Assembly (NCBI GenBank): GCA_050950065.1
Contig: JBMNGX010000006.1
Location: 124,001-188,000 of the forward strand
Source: JBAYOE01 sp050950065
Lineage (GTDB): Bacteria > Spirochaetota > Spirochaetia > Sphaerochaetales > Sphaerochaetaceae
Length of the DNA stretch: 64,000 bases
Direction: 5' to 3'
The notes beneath the pieces were generated by a model. The model worked only from the letters and a program-made list of their open reading frames with translations. It did no database searches and was not told where the DNA came from. The translations under genes were made by a program, and so were the position numbers. Of this stretch, positions 41,056 to 49,683 are shown piece after piece (within the stretch, counting starts at the first letter, position 1; every line of letters begins with the position of its first letter).

Positions 41056-42084
41056 ATGGTAAGCATCAAAGATGTTGCTAAGTTGGCTAAAGTTTCAGTA
41101 TCTACAGTCTCAAGAGTTGTTACAGGTAGTGTCAAAGTAAGTGAAGAGAAAAAAGGACGAGTACTAAGAGTTATTGAGGAGACTGGTTATGTTCCTAACC
41201 GTGCTGCTCAAGATATGGTTCTTAAGAAAACTAAAAAAGTGGGAGTGTTTATCCCTAGTACCTTTAACCAATTCCAAAGGCAACTTTTTTCTGATATTGC
41301 CCATAATCTTGAAGAGTTAGGTTACTACTCAAGTTTCTTTTTTGTTGATCCAACAAGCGAAGGGGAAAGGGTTTGTTTAAATAAGCTTAAAAGTGAACGA
41401 GTAGATGGTTTAATTTTGTTTCAAGAAATTGAACTTATTGACTTTAGAGAGTATTTAATTCAACACCATATCCCAGCCGTTTTTATAACTTTTGAGTGCA
41501 GTGAATGGTCACACGCTTCAGCAGTACATATCGAAGATGAATCAGCTGCTAAATTGATTGTTAAGCATTTGGTCGATCTTGGACACAAAGATATTGCCAT
41601 GATTGGAAGTGATAAGCACTCTTTTGGTGTTGAGAGAGAAAGAGGCTATAAAAAAGCACTACAAGAGGGAAATATTGAATTTAATAAGGAACTCTCTATT
41701 CGCATTGACTCTTATAGTATAGTTGAAGGGAGCAAAGCTACTAAAAAACTATTGCAAAAAGGGACCCCATTTTCGGCCATTTTTGCACACACAGATGAGC
41801 TAGCTATCGGTGCTATTAGAGAATTAGCCGATCGTGGTTATAAAGTTCCTGAAGATGTTTCTGTAGTTGGTATTGATGATATAGAGCTCTCTTCTTTCAC
41901 CAATCCCCGTTTAACTACCATTAGACAACCTTTAGATGAGATGGGCCGTCTGGCAGTTGAAACGTTGGATGAGCATATTAGAGGGTTGCAAAAAGAGTTT
42001 AGAGTGCATCTTTTACCTATCTCTTTAGTTAAACGTGAATCTACAAAAATATACAAACAAAGAGATAAGCAAAATGGAGATTAA
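41056..42084 (+). CDS. LacI-family transcriptional regulator (second copy)
   Basis: 342 residues: a LacI helix-turn-helix (SIKDVAKLAKVSVSTVSRVV), a hinge, and the sugar-binding core with VGVFIPSTFN, DGLILFQEIE, IFAHTDELAIGAI and VSVVGIDDIELSSFTNPRLT. The ATG at 41056 follows TGAGGCG. The stop overlaps the start of the corrinoid-reactivation ATPase by 11 bases, so regulator and reactivator are translationally coupled. It probably binds TGATAACGTTTTCA at 34304, upstream of its own operon. It is not close to the LacI at 25766 beyond family level. Confidence 0.93.
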   Translation: MVSIKDVAKLAKVSVSTVSRVVTGSVKVSEEKKGRVLRVIEETGYVPNRAAQDMVLKKTKKVGVFIPSTFNQFQRQLFSDIAHNLEELGYYSSFFFVDPTSEGERVCLNKLKSERVDGLILFQEIELIDFREYLIQHHIPAVFITFECSEWSHASAVHIEDESAAKLIVKHLVDLGHKDIAMIGSDKHSFGVERERGYKKALQEGNIEFNKELSIRIDSYSIVEGSKATKKLLQKGTPFSAIFAHTDELAIGAIRELADRGYKVPEDVSVVGIDDIELSSFTNPRLTTIRQPLDEMGRLAVETLDEHIRGLQKEFRVHLLPISLVKRESTKIYKQRDKQNGD

Positions 42085-43699
42085 ACAAAACCTAACAGTT
42101 ATCACCCTAGATGAAGATCATAACTTGAGTTTTTATGATAGCCAAACAATTTTAGAAGTATTACGCTCTAATAACATCAAGATAGTAGCCCCATGTGGTG
42201 GAAATGGCATTTGTGGTAAATGTTTAATAAAAGTTATTGATGGAAGAGTTAGTCCACCTTTAGCGGAAGAGAAAAAGATTTTAGGAGACGAAAGGATAAG
42301 AGAGGGGTATAGATTAGCTTGCAGAGCAACGCTATCTGAACAAAATAGTGTTACAATTTCTTTGATTAAAGAGGAACAAGTAGCTCAAATAGTTTCTACA
42401 TTTAACCCATTTGATGATAATTTCAGAATCAATTTTTCTTCAACTGCTAATAGGACAAAAGATGTTAGCTATAAGTGTGGAATTGACGTTGGAACAACAA
42501 CAATTGTTGTTTACTTAGTAAAGTTTAGTAATAACACTTTTGAAGTGTTGGGAAATATCTCAGCTTTGAACGCTCAGCGCCCTTACGGACAAGATGTGAT
42601 TAGTAGAATTCAATACACTCAAGAAAACGAAAAAGGGCTAGAGGTTTTACAGAGGGTCTTAGTTAATCAACTTAATCAAATGATTAGCACTCTGTTAACT
42701 GATTATAATGTTAATCATAAAGAGTTAAAAGAAGTTGTTGTTGTTGGGAATCCAACAATAACTCACCTCTTTTTGAAAGCTCCTGTAGTTCAAATTGCTC
42801 TAGCACCATATAAGCTCTATTACGAAAAAGAACAACGCAGAAGTGCAAAAGAACTCAGTTTTAAAAACCTTGACGGAGAAACTACTTTTATAGTCCCTGG
42901 AAATATCTCAGCTTATGTTGGATCTGATATAACAGTGGGAATGTATTCAGTTGAGATAAATAAAAAAGAGGAAAACGTCCTATTTTTAGATATAGGGACA
43001 AATGGTGAAATAGCCCTATTTGCAAATGGAAATCTTTATAGTTGTTCAGCTGCTGCAGGTCCTGCTTTTGAAGGAGCCTCTATCACTTTTGGGATGGGAG
43101 CTATTAAAGGGGCTATCGACCATGTTTGGATAACAGAAGAAGAGAATCAAAAAAAAGTTAATTATTCTGTTATTGGAGAGAGTGAGGCCAAAGGAATTTG
43201 TGGCTCTGCAATAATTGATACTGTAAGCATTATGTTAGAGTTAGAACAGATTGATGAAACAGGGGCTATGGATGAGCAAAACGGTTTTATATCTGATTAC
43301 AACAACTCTAAAGCATTTAAAATCTGTGATAAAATATATTTCACTAATGGTGATGTGAGAGAAGTGCAACTGGCTAAAGCGGCAATTGCCGCAGGTGTTG
43401 AAATTTTATTAAAAGAAGCTGGCATTGATACCTTCCAATTAGATAAAGTAATTTTAGCTGGAGGTTTTGGTTCTTATATTAAAATAGAGAGTGCACAAAG
43501 AATTGGGCTTTTGCCAAATATTGACTCAAAAAAAATTGTATCGTTAGGTAACTGTGCTGGTAGGGGAGCATTACTTTCACTGTTGGGAGAGGAGCATCTT
43601 AAAAAAATAGATAATCTAAGAAAAGAGAGCAAATATATTGAACTCTCTAGCTTGCCAGCTTTTCAACAAAGATTTGTAGATGCGATGATTTTTGATTAA
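42074..43699 (+). CDS. ATP-dependent reductive activator of corrinoid proteins (RACE/RACo/RamA-like, [2Fe-2S] plus ASKHA domain)
   Basis: Restores oxidised cob(II)alamin carriers to the active cob(I) state using ATP. From the ATG at 42074, 541 residues. Residues 1-95 are a plant-type [2Fe-2S] ferredoxin with Cys41-x5-Cys47-x2-Cys50 and Cys83. A linker follows and then the ASKHA ATPase (DUF4445) with CGIDVGTTTIVVYL, LFLDIGTNGEIALF, CSAAAGPAFEGA and ILAGGFGSYI. Proteins of this build serve O-demethylase and CO-dehydrogenase corrinoid proteins. Its presence at the end of an inositol transporter operon is the strongest link between the iol genes and corrinoid chemistry here. Confidence 0.92.
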   Translation: MEIKQNLTVITLDEDHNLSFYDSQTILEVLRSNNIKIVAPCGGNGICGKCLIKVIDGRVSPPLAEEKKILGDERIREGYRLACRATLSEQNSVTISLIKEEQVAQIVSTFNPFDDNFRINFSSTANRTKDVSYKCGIDVGTTTIVVYLVKFSNNTFEVLGNISALNAQRPYGQDVISRIQYTQENEKGLEVLQRVLVNQLNQMISTLLTDYNVNHKELKEVVVVGNPTITHLFLKAPVVQIALAPYKLYYEKEQRRSAKELSFKNLDGETTFIVPGNISAYVGSDITVGMYSVEINKKEENVLFLDIGTNGEIALFANGNLYSCSAAAGPAFEGASITFGMGAIKGAIDHVWITEEENQKKVNYSVIGESEAKGICGSAIIDTVSIMLELEQIDETGAMDEQNGFISDYNNSKAFKICDKIYFTNGDVREVQLAKAAIAAGVEILLKEAGIDTFQLDKVILAGGFGSYIKIESAQRIGLLPNIDSKKIVSLGNCAGRGALLSLLGEEHLKKIDNLRKESKYIELSSLPAFQQRFVDAMIFD

Positions 43700-43711
43700 T
43701 TGTAAAATATT

Positions 43712-44971
43712 ATGAATGAGTTAGATAATAATTTTTTAGATCACTTAAAATCTGTTGCCCGTAATTACAGGGTTAGTACCGGTATACAATGTCGTCTGCT
43801 TGATGTGCAAAATAAGAAATTTGTGGAGACAGCTTCGTTACATAAAGAATTAATCTATTTATTTGAATGCCATGAGGGCTCTTGTTTAGAAAAACATCTA
43901 ATTTCAGCTCAACTATCTGAAAAGTATGGAGGAAATTATATCTACTTTTGCAATGAGACTCTCCTTTTTTGGGTCAGTCCAATATTTTATAAAAGCAAGT
44001 TAGTTATGGCTTTGGTTGCTGGTCCTGCCTTAATTATTGAAGTAGATGAGTGGTTAAATGAGAAAGGAAAAAGAAGTAGGGCTCCATTGGACAGTTTTGT
44101 CGAAACAATACCTCACCTAAGCCCAGATAAAGTTAACCATTTAAGTGAACTTTTGAGGATGTGTAGTGCTTGGGGCAGTGGACTCAATGTTGATAAACTT
44201 GAGGCAGTAAGAAACGATGTTGAACAAATAAATAAAATATCTGAAAAAATCCACGAGCTTAAAGAGGAAAGAAGCTTAGAAGTTAGCCAAAATAAATTTA
44301 TTGCTGAACAAGAGTACTTTTTACAAGATGCAATAAAGTGGGGAGACAAACAAAAAGCTCAAAGTATAATGAACAACCTTTTGGGTCAAATATTTTTTAG
44401 TGAAAATGAACCCTTAGATCGAATAAAATATAGAGTCATTGATTTGATTTTTATTTTATCAAGAGCCGCGATGCAAGGAGGGGCCTTGCACGAAGAGATT
44501 AGTGAGATCAGTTATACTTGCCAACGGGAGTTGGATAGCTTTAAATCACTAGAAGGATTAGCTAATTGGCTCAGTAAAGTTTGCCATAAATATAGTGATT
44601 TGGTGTTTGAAAAAAAAGAGTCGGAGTATGGACTTGTAATAGCAAAATCTCTTCAATATATACGGCGCAACTTTCAAAATAAAATATCTTTGGAGGAGGT
44701 TGCTACCCACGTTTCACTGAGTCCAAACTATTTTAGTCAACTTTTTAACTCAAAAATAGAGACATCGTTTAGTTCTTATATAAATCGTCTTAGAGTTGAA
44801 TATGCAACTCAACTGTTAACTACAACAAATCTTTCAATAGTTGAAATTGCAGGATTAGCTGGTTTTGATGATCAATCTTACTTTACTAAAATTTTTAAAT
44901 CACTTAGTGGGCTTACGCCATTACAGTTTAGAAAGAAAAGTCGCTACTTTCCTGAGAAAAGACCTTGTTAA
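43712..44971 (+). CDS. AraC-family regulator with N-terminal PocR sensory domain
   Basis: 419 residues. The first 170 or so are a PocR domain: LFECHEGSCLEKHL, EKYGGNYIYFCNETLLFWVSPI and ALVAGPALI follow the usual PocR order with its cysteine and histidine cluster. A helical linker with coiled-coil character comes next. The last 100 residues are two AraC helix-turn-helix motifs (ISLEEVATHVSLSPNYFSQL and LSIVEIAGLAGFDDQSYFTKIF). PocR-AraC proteins often govern genes for corrinoid-dependent metabolism of alcohols and methyl compounds. No clear ribosome site precedes the ATG at 43712, so it may be weakly made or coupled to the upstream gene. Confidence 0.88.
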   Translation: MNELDNNFLDHLKSVARNYRVSTGIQCRLLDVQNKKFVETASLHKELIYLFECHEGSCLEKHLISAQLSEKYGGNYIYFCNETLLFWVSPIFYKSKLVMALVAGPALIIEVDEWLNEKGKRSRAPLDSFVETIPHLSPDKVNHLSELLRMCSAWGSGLNVDKLEAVRNDVEQINKISEKIHELKEERSLEVSQNKFIAEQEYFLQDAIKWGDKQKAQSIMNNLLGQIFFSENEPLDRIKYRVIDLIFILSRAAMQGGALHEEISEISYTCQRELDSFKSLEGLANWLSKVCHKYSDLVFEKKESEYGLVIAKSLQYIRRNFQNKISLEEVATHVSLSPNYFSQLFNSKIETSFSSYINRLRVEYATQLLTTTNLSIVEIAGLAGFDDQSYFTKIFKSLSGLTPLQFRKKSRYFPEKRPC

Positions 44972-45479
44972 CTAAATGCCTACTTTTTAACAATGAAACT
45001 CTAACATTATTTAATTTTTCTTTATCCTTCAAATAAGAGACTTTTAGTAAAATCAATCTCCAATCATTGTTAGTAATAGGATCACAACTAAAATCAGAGG
45101 CATAAGAACCCAAATAAATTCCCCCCTCTAATGGGAAAAGGGGTTTTTTATCTACTGGAGCAGTTTTAATTAGTTTCTTTAATAGAGAATACTTTTCATT
45201 AAACTCCTGATTTGAAGTTTTTAGAAAGAGTGAGTTATCTACTTTAGCAATTAAATCAAAAGTAGTTTCTTCAAAAGAAAAGTCAACTTTTAATGATTCA
45301 AAGTGACTTGTTAGGTTAGAAAAGTAGAGGGGGATAAGAGGGGGGAGGGCAATAGCACTAATAGAGTGATTTTTGTTGTACAAACTGTATTGAACTTTCC
45401 TAGTTACTTCGGTACAGTTGATAGATAAGCTTAGTGCCCATAAGTAGGTATCTTTAAAATTGGTTTTTAAGTTCTCCAT
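44928..45479 (-). CDS. hypothetical protein, 183 residues
   Basis: I do not recognise this protein. It has no signal peptide, no transmembrane segment and two cysteines. It is rich in Leu, Ser and Lys, with a central KTAPVDKKPLFPLEGGIYLGSYASD segment broken here as KTAPVDKKPLFPLEGG then IYLGSYASD, and an N-terminal DTYLWALSLSINC. Its 3' end overlaps the convergent AraC gene by 44 bases. No strong ribosome site precedes the ATG at 45479. Length and codon choice resemble its neighbours, so it is probably real. Confidence 0.5.
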   Translation of the reverse strand: MENLKTNFKDTYLWALSLSINCTEVTRKVQYSLYNKNHSISAIALPPLIPLYFSNLTSHFESLKVDFSFEETTFDLIAKVDNSLFLKTSNQEFNEKYSLLKKLIKTAPVDKKPLFPLEGGIYLGSYASDFSCDPITNNDWRLILLKVSYLKDKEKLNNVRVSLLKSRHLVNKVFSQESSDFSF

Positions 45480-45533
45480 TTAGACAATGTAGAAAAGAAG
45501 CTTTTAAAGTTCAACTCCTTTTGGGTGTAGGTA

Positions 45534-45562
45534 TTTACACATATGCAATATTCTGATATGTT
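45534..45562 (+). promoter_or_regulatory. probable rpmB promoter
   Basis: TTTACA (45534-45539) and TATGTT (45557-45562) are 17 bases apart, leaving a leader of about 55 bases before the rpmB ATG. Confidence 0.5.
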
Positions 45563-45626
45563 TTTTTGCAGTCGTAGATGTAAATACTACTTCCTTGTGA
45601 ATGTTAACGATAAGGTGGATATAAAT

Positions 45627-45857
45627 ATGGCACGTAGATGTGAAATTTGTGGCAAAGGGACTGTAAGTGGAAATAGTGTCCCACGTAAAGGACAAGCAAA
45701 AAAGAAAGGCGGAGTTGGACAACACATTGGTGTTACAACTAAACGCACTTTTAAACCAAATATCGTCTCAGTTAAAACATTGATTGGCTCAACACCTCGC
45801 ACTATTAAAGTTTGCACTCGTTGCTTACGCAGTGGCAGGGTGGAGAAGGTGGTCTAA
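45627..45857 (+). CDS. rpmB: ribosomal protein L28 (bL28)
   Basis: Large-subunit ribosomal protein of 76 residues from the ATG at 45627, preceded by AAGGTGG; longer in-frame starts back to 45543 have no family match. ARRCEICGKGTVSGNSVPRKG and KRTFKPNIVSVK are typical of L28. It is the zinc-ribbon (C+) form: CEIC near the start and CTRC near the end supply four cysteines. It stands alone between a hypothetical gene and thrA and ends in a strong terminator. Confidence 0.96.
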   Translation: MARRCEICGKGTVSGNSVPRKGQAKKKGGVGQHIGVTTKRTFKPNIVSVKTLIGSTPRTIKVCTRCLRSGRVEKVV

Positions 45858-45879
45858 GAGCCTTTTTATAGCCAAATAG

Positions 45880-45902
45880 GAGCCCTGCAGGGGCTCTTTT
45901 TT
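45880..45902 (+). terminator. rho-independent terminator after rpmB
   Basis: GAGCCC (45880-45885) pairs with GGGCTC (45891-45896) around TGCAG, followed by six T. It ends 18 bases before the next gene's ATG. Confidence 0.9.
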
Positions 45903-45920
45903 GTTATTCGGAGGGAAGTT

Positions 45921-48326
45921 ATGCCTAGTGTGCAGTTACATGCGATTAATGGGAGTATGATTGTTAGCTCCCAAGGCCTTGAGAAGTTACTGAAAATCAG
46001 AAAAGAGCGAGAAGCAGATGCGACAATATTTGTTATTGCCCCCGTTTGTAATGGCAACTTAGAGCTTAACTCTCTGCTTGAATTAGCCCGTATTCGCGAT
46101 GAACGTCTTTGGGGTCAAATGGAGAGTAAAAAAGAGAGTTGGATAACTTTAATTGAATCTTTAGTTGTTAAAGACCACCGCTCCACAGCTATTGAAAAAA
46201 TAAATCAAGGGTTTAAAACCATTGATCAAATTGTGCAAGCTATTTGGTTAGTTGGTGATATCTCTAATGGTACTAACACCTTTTTAGCCTCTGAAGTTAG
46301 TTCTTGGGGAGCAATTTTACTGAAAGAGGTCCTTGTACAAAACAACTACAACACTCGTGTTGTCAATTTAAGAGATGTTTTAGATGACCCTCGCTTTGAG
46401 ATTTCAAAAAGTGAGACCATATTAGTTACAGGGGAGTTAATTCAAAGCGATGTAGTTTCAGATCACTGTAGTAGCGAATACAGTACTGCCTTAATTGCCA
46501 ATAAAGTGAAAGCTGCAACTATAACCTTTTGGAATGAAGATCAGTTAGTTACCACAGCAGATATCAAAGATGTCCCTAGTGCCTCTGTTATCGACGCTAT
46601 TACTTATGCTGAAGCAACAGAACTTTCGTTCTTTGGGTCATCAGTAATTAGACCCCAAAATATGGTTCCAATAGTTAATAAGAAAATTCCTTTAAGGTTG
46701 CGCTCTTTTAATAATATTGAACACCAAGGAACCTTGGTAGATGATGAAAAAGGGCTTAGTGATTTGCGTCCAGTAAAAGGGTTTTCAGTAGTTAGAGAGA
46801 TTGCCCTTATCAACATCGAAGGGGCGGGGATGATTGGAGTTCCCGGCATTGCCCAAAGATTGTTTGCTTCAATGCACGAATCAGATATCTCTGTTGTTTT
46901 AATATCTCAAGCTTCAAGTGAATACTCAATTTGTTATGCAGTTCCTAGTGAACAAGCAGCACTAGCTAAAGCTGTGGCACGAAGCACATTCAGCAATGAA
47001 ATTGCTAAAAACCAAATTCACAGCATCGAAGTAGAACTTGGGTGTGCAGTGTTAGCAGCAGTGGGTGAGAGGATGATTGGAGTTCCTGGAATCTCTGGTT
47101 CATTTTTTAGTGCCTTAGGAAAAGCGAGGGTAAACGTTCGAGCAATTGCACAAGGCTCATCTGAAAGAAACATCAGTGCCGTAATAAAAGAAGAGGATGC
47201 TAAAAGGGCTTTAAGAACTTTACATGCAGGTTTTTTCCTTTCAAACCAAGCTTTAAGTGTTGGCCTTTTTGGGCCAGGAAATATTGGTGGAACTTTATTA
47301 GACCAAATAGCAGAAGAGGCAGTAAGGTTAAATGAGGAGTTTGGGGTAGATATTAGAATAAGAGCTATCGCTAACTCTAAAAAGATGTTGTTAGATGAGG
47401 TTGGAATTGATTTGAGTAACTGGCGTAAGTTATTTGAACAAAAGAGTGTTGATCTTGATGTGAAAAAGATGGTTAAACACGTTAGTGCCTCTTATTTTCC
47501 CCATGCAGTTTTAATAGACTCTACCAGTAGTGCTTCTCTTCCTGAACACTACGATGGGTGGATTGAAAGGGGTATTCATATCATCACCCCCAACAAAAAA
47601 GCAGGGACAGCTCCTTATGCACAGTACTTAAAGTTGATGGATGTTGGTAAGAAAAATAAAAAGCACTTCTTATACGAAACAACTGTTGGGGCAGGGTTGC
47701 CTGTAATTGGGACTTTAAAGGATCTAATTCAAACTGGAGATCGAATAAAATCGGTTGAAGGAATTGTCTCAGGAACTTTAGCCTACCTATTTTACAAATA
47801 CGATGGGACAGTCCCTTTTAGTGAGCTAGTAGCTCAAGCTAAAGAGATGGGATACACCGAACCCGATCCTAGAGATGACCTATCAGGAATGGACGTAGTT
47901 CGTAAGACAGTTATTTTAGCCCGTGAGTTGGGTTATAAAACTGAAATTGAAGATATTCCTGTAGTCTCCTTAGTTCCTAAAGAGCTAGAAGATGTTTCTC
48001 AACAAGAGTTCTTAGATAGGATGTCCCTTATGGACAAACCCATTGAAGAGTTGTATAAAAAAGCTGCATCTGAAGGAAAAGCGCTACGCTATGTTGGTAG
48101 GGTTGAAGAGGATGGAAGTTGCAATGTTGAGTTGGCTTCGTATCCAATTAACCACCCATTTGCCCAATCTAAAGGGACAGACAACGTTGTTGCTTTCACT
48201 ACCGAAAGGTACCACAGCCAGCCGCTGGTAATTCAAGGACCAGGGGCAGGACCAGAAGTTACAGCTGGTGGAGTTTTTGCCGATTTACTAAGACTTAGCA
48301 GCTACTTAGGTGCAAGATTATCGTAG
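45921..48326 (+). CDS. thrA: bifunctional aspartokinase/homoserine dehydrogenase-like protein (ThrA type) with degenerate kinase half
   Basis: 801 residues, close to E. coli ThrA (820). The C-terminal half from about residue 446 is a homoserine dehydrogenase: VGLFGPGNIGGTLLDQI, TPNKKAGTAPYAQ, GYTEPDPRDDLSGMDVVRK. Two ACT-type regions (GAGMIGVPGIAQRLFASM and GERMIGVPGISGSFF) lie in the middle. The N-terminal kinase half keeps the fold (AITYAEATELSFFGSSVIRP), but KFGGTS reads LHAINGS, and the Gly-Arg-x-Gly-Ser-Asp loop reads DHCSSEYS. The kinase is therefore probably inactive, and a separate LysC must supply aspartyl phosphate. GGAGGG precedes the ATG; thrC follows. Confidence 0.88.
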   Translation: MPSVQLHAINGSMIVSSQGLEKLLKIRKEREADATIFVIAPVCNGNLELNSLLELARIRDERLWGQMESKKESWITLIESLVVKDHRSTAIEKINQGFKTIDQIVQAIWLVGDISNGTNTFLASEVSSWGAILLKEVLVQNNYNTRVVNLRDVLDDPRFEISKSETILVTGELIQSDVVSDHCSSEYSTALIANKVKAATITFWNEDQLVTTADIKDVPSASVIDAITYAEATELSFFGSSVIRPQNMVPIVNKKIPLRLRSFNNIEHQGTLVDDEKGLSDLRPVKGFSVVREIALINIEGAGMIGVPGIAQRLFASMHESDISVVLISQASSEYSICYAVPSEQAALAKAVARSTFSNEIAKNQIHSIEVELGCAVLAAVGERMIGVPGISGSFFSALGKARVNVRAIAQGSSERNISAVIKEEDAKRALRTLHAGFFLSNQALSVGLFGPGNIGGTLLDQIAEEAVRLNEEFGVDIRIRAIANSKKMLLDEVGIDLSNWRKLFEQKSVDLDVKKMVKHVSASYFPHAVLIDSTSSASLPEHYDGWIERGIHIITPNKKAGTAPYAQYLKLMDVGKKNKKHFLYETTVGAGLPVIGTLKDLIQTGDRIKSVEGIVSGTLAYLFYKYDGTVPFSELVAQAKEMGYTEPDPRDDLSGMDVVRKTVILARELGYKTEIEDIPVVSLVPKELEDVSQQEFLDRMSLMDKPIEELYKKAASEGKALRYVGRVEEDGSCNVELASYPINHPFAQSKGTDNVVAFTTERYHSQPLVIQGPGAGPEVTAGGVFADLLRLSSYLGARLS

Positions 48327-48336
48327 GAGTGATGGG

Positions 48337-49605
48337 ATGGATTTTATAAGTACAAGAGGTCTAGCGCCCAATGTTAACGCCTCTGAAGCAATATTGAAAG
48401 GTTTAGCAGATGATGGGGGCCTTTATGTCCCATCCCATTTTCCCTATATCGATTTTAAGAGCCTCAGGGGTGCCACTAGCTACCCTGAGGTTGCTTTTGA
48501 GGTGTTAGCCCCATTCTTTGTTAACGATGAGCTACAAAACGATTTAGCAGAGATCTGCTACGAAGCTTTTAACTTTGCCCTCCCTTTACACCCTCTAAGT
48601 GAAAAAGAGTTGGTGATGGAGCTTTTTTGGGGTCCTACGGCTGCTTTTAAAGACTTTGGAGCCCGCTTTTTAGCAATTGCTATGGAAAAGTTAATGGCCA
48701 AAAGAAATAGACCTTTAACTATCTTAGTTGCCACCAGTGGCGATACTGGTGGAGCTGTGGCTGCAGCATTTCACAAAAGAGAGAATATCAATGTGAAAGT
48801 GCTCTTTCCTAAAGGGAGAGTTAGTGCTCGCCAAGAAAAACAACTCACCTGTTGGGGCGATAACGTGGAAACTTACGCAGTTGAAGGGAGTTTTGACGAT
48901 TGTCAAAGGATGGTAAAAGAGGCTTTTGGAGATTCTAAATTAGTTGAACAATATGGTTTATCATCTGCTAACTCAATTAACTTAGGGCGCCTACTGCCTC
49001 AAATGGTCTACCCATTTTATGCCTCTTTAGAAGTCGCAGAGCGTTTTAACCAAGAGTCTACGATGATTATCCCCAGTGGTAATATTGGAAACAGTTGTGG
49101 AACCTATTGGGCTAAAGTAGTTGGTGCACCAATTAAAAATGTTATTTTAGCTTTAAATGCCAATAAAACTGTTGTCGATTACTTAGAAAGTGGAGTTTAT
49201 GAAAAGCGCAGTAGCATCGCAACTTTAGCAAATGCAATGGATGTAGGGGATCCTAGTAATATCGAAAGATTAAATCACCTCTTTGGTGATTTTGAAACCT
49301 TTAAGAAAGAGGTTAGTGCTTACTCAGTTAGTGATGAAGAGATTAAACAAACAATAGAGCGAGTTTGGAATGAGTATAACTACCCAATATGTCCACACAC
49401 AGCAACTGGGGAGTTTGTTCGTAATAAACTTAAACTAACAGATCCAACAGTTGTCTACGCTACAGCCCATCCAGCTAAATTCGATACAATAGTTGAACCT
49501 ATCATTAATAAAGAGATTCCAATCCCAGATCAATTAGCAGTTCTCTTAGAAAAAGAGAGCTCTTACAATGAGATTGAAGCCGATTACCACCACCTTTTTG
49601 AGTAG
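48337..49605 (+). CDS. thrC: threonine synthase
   Basis: Converts O-phosphohomoserine to threonine with PLP. 422 residues from the ATG at 48337, seven bases after AGGAG. STRGLAPNVNASEAILKGLADDGGLYVP is the ThrC start pattern, read here as STRGLAPNVNASEAILKGLA then DDGGLYVP; the PLP lysine is in AAFKDFGAR, ATSGDTGGAV follows, and IPSGNIGNSCG binds phosphate. It is ten bases after thrA, so the last two steps of threonine synthesis form one operon. Confidence 0.96.
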   Translation: MDFISTRGLAPNVNASEAILKGLADDGGLYVPSHFPYIDFKSLRGATSYPEVAFEVLAPFFVNDELQNDLAEICYEAFNFALPLHPLSEKELVMELFWGPTAAFKDFGARFLAIAMEKLMAKRNRPLTILVATSGDTGGAVAAAFHKRENINVKVLFPKGRVSARQEKQLTCWGDNVETYAVEGSFDDCQRMVKEAFGDSKLVEQYGLSSANSINLGRLLPQMVYPFYASLEVAERFNQESTMIIPSGNIGNSCGTYWAKVVGAPIKNVILALNANKTVVDYLESGVYEKRSSIATLANAMDVGDPSNIERLNHLFGDFETFKKEVSAYSVSDEEIKQTIERVWNEYNYPICPHTATGEFVRNKLKLTDPTVVYATAHPAKFDTIVEPIINKEIPIPDQLAVLLEKESSYNEIEADYHHLFE

Positions 49606-49612
49606 GTTCAGG

Positions 49613-49671
49613 TTGACATAAAACAGTGATATTAGTAACATATAAACACCCCTCCCCCCTAGGGGGTGGGT
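49613..49671 (+). promoter_or_regulatory. copA promoter and CsoR-type operator
   Basis: TTGACA (49613-49618) and TAACAT (49636-49641) are 17 bases apart. Immediately downstream CCCCCTAGGGGG (49655-49666) is a perfect 12-base palindrome inside a wider ACCCC...GGGGT arrangement (49648-49671). GC tracts of this form around an AT centre are the usual CsoR sites, and csoR lies at the end of the operon. Confidence 0.8.
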
Positions 49672-49683
49672 TAGGAGTGTGTT

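Noticed and set aside
49648..49671. Rho-independent terminator after thrC
   Set aside because: The GC palindrome is not followed by a T run and lies just after a good promoter before copA, so a CsoR operator is more likely.
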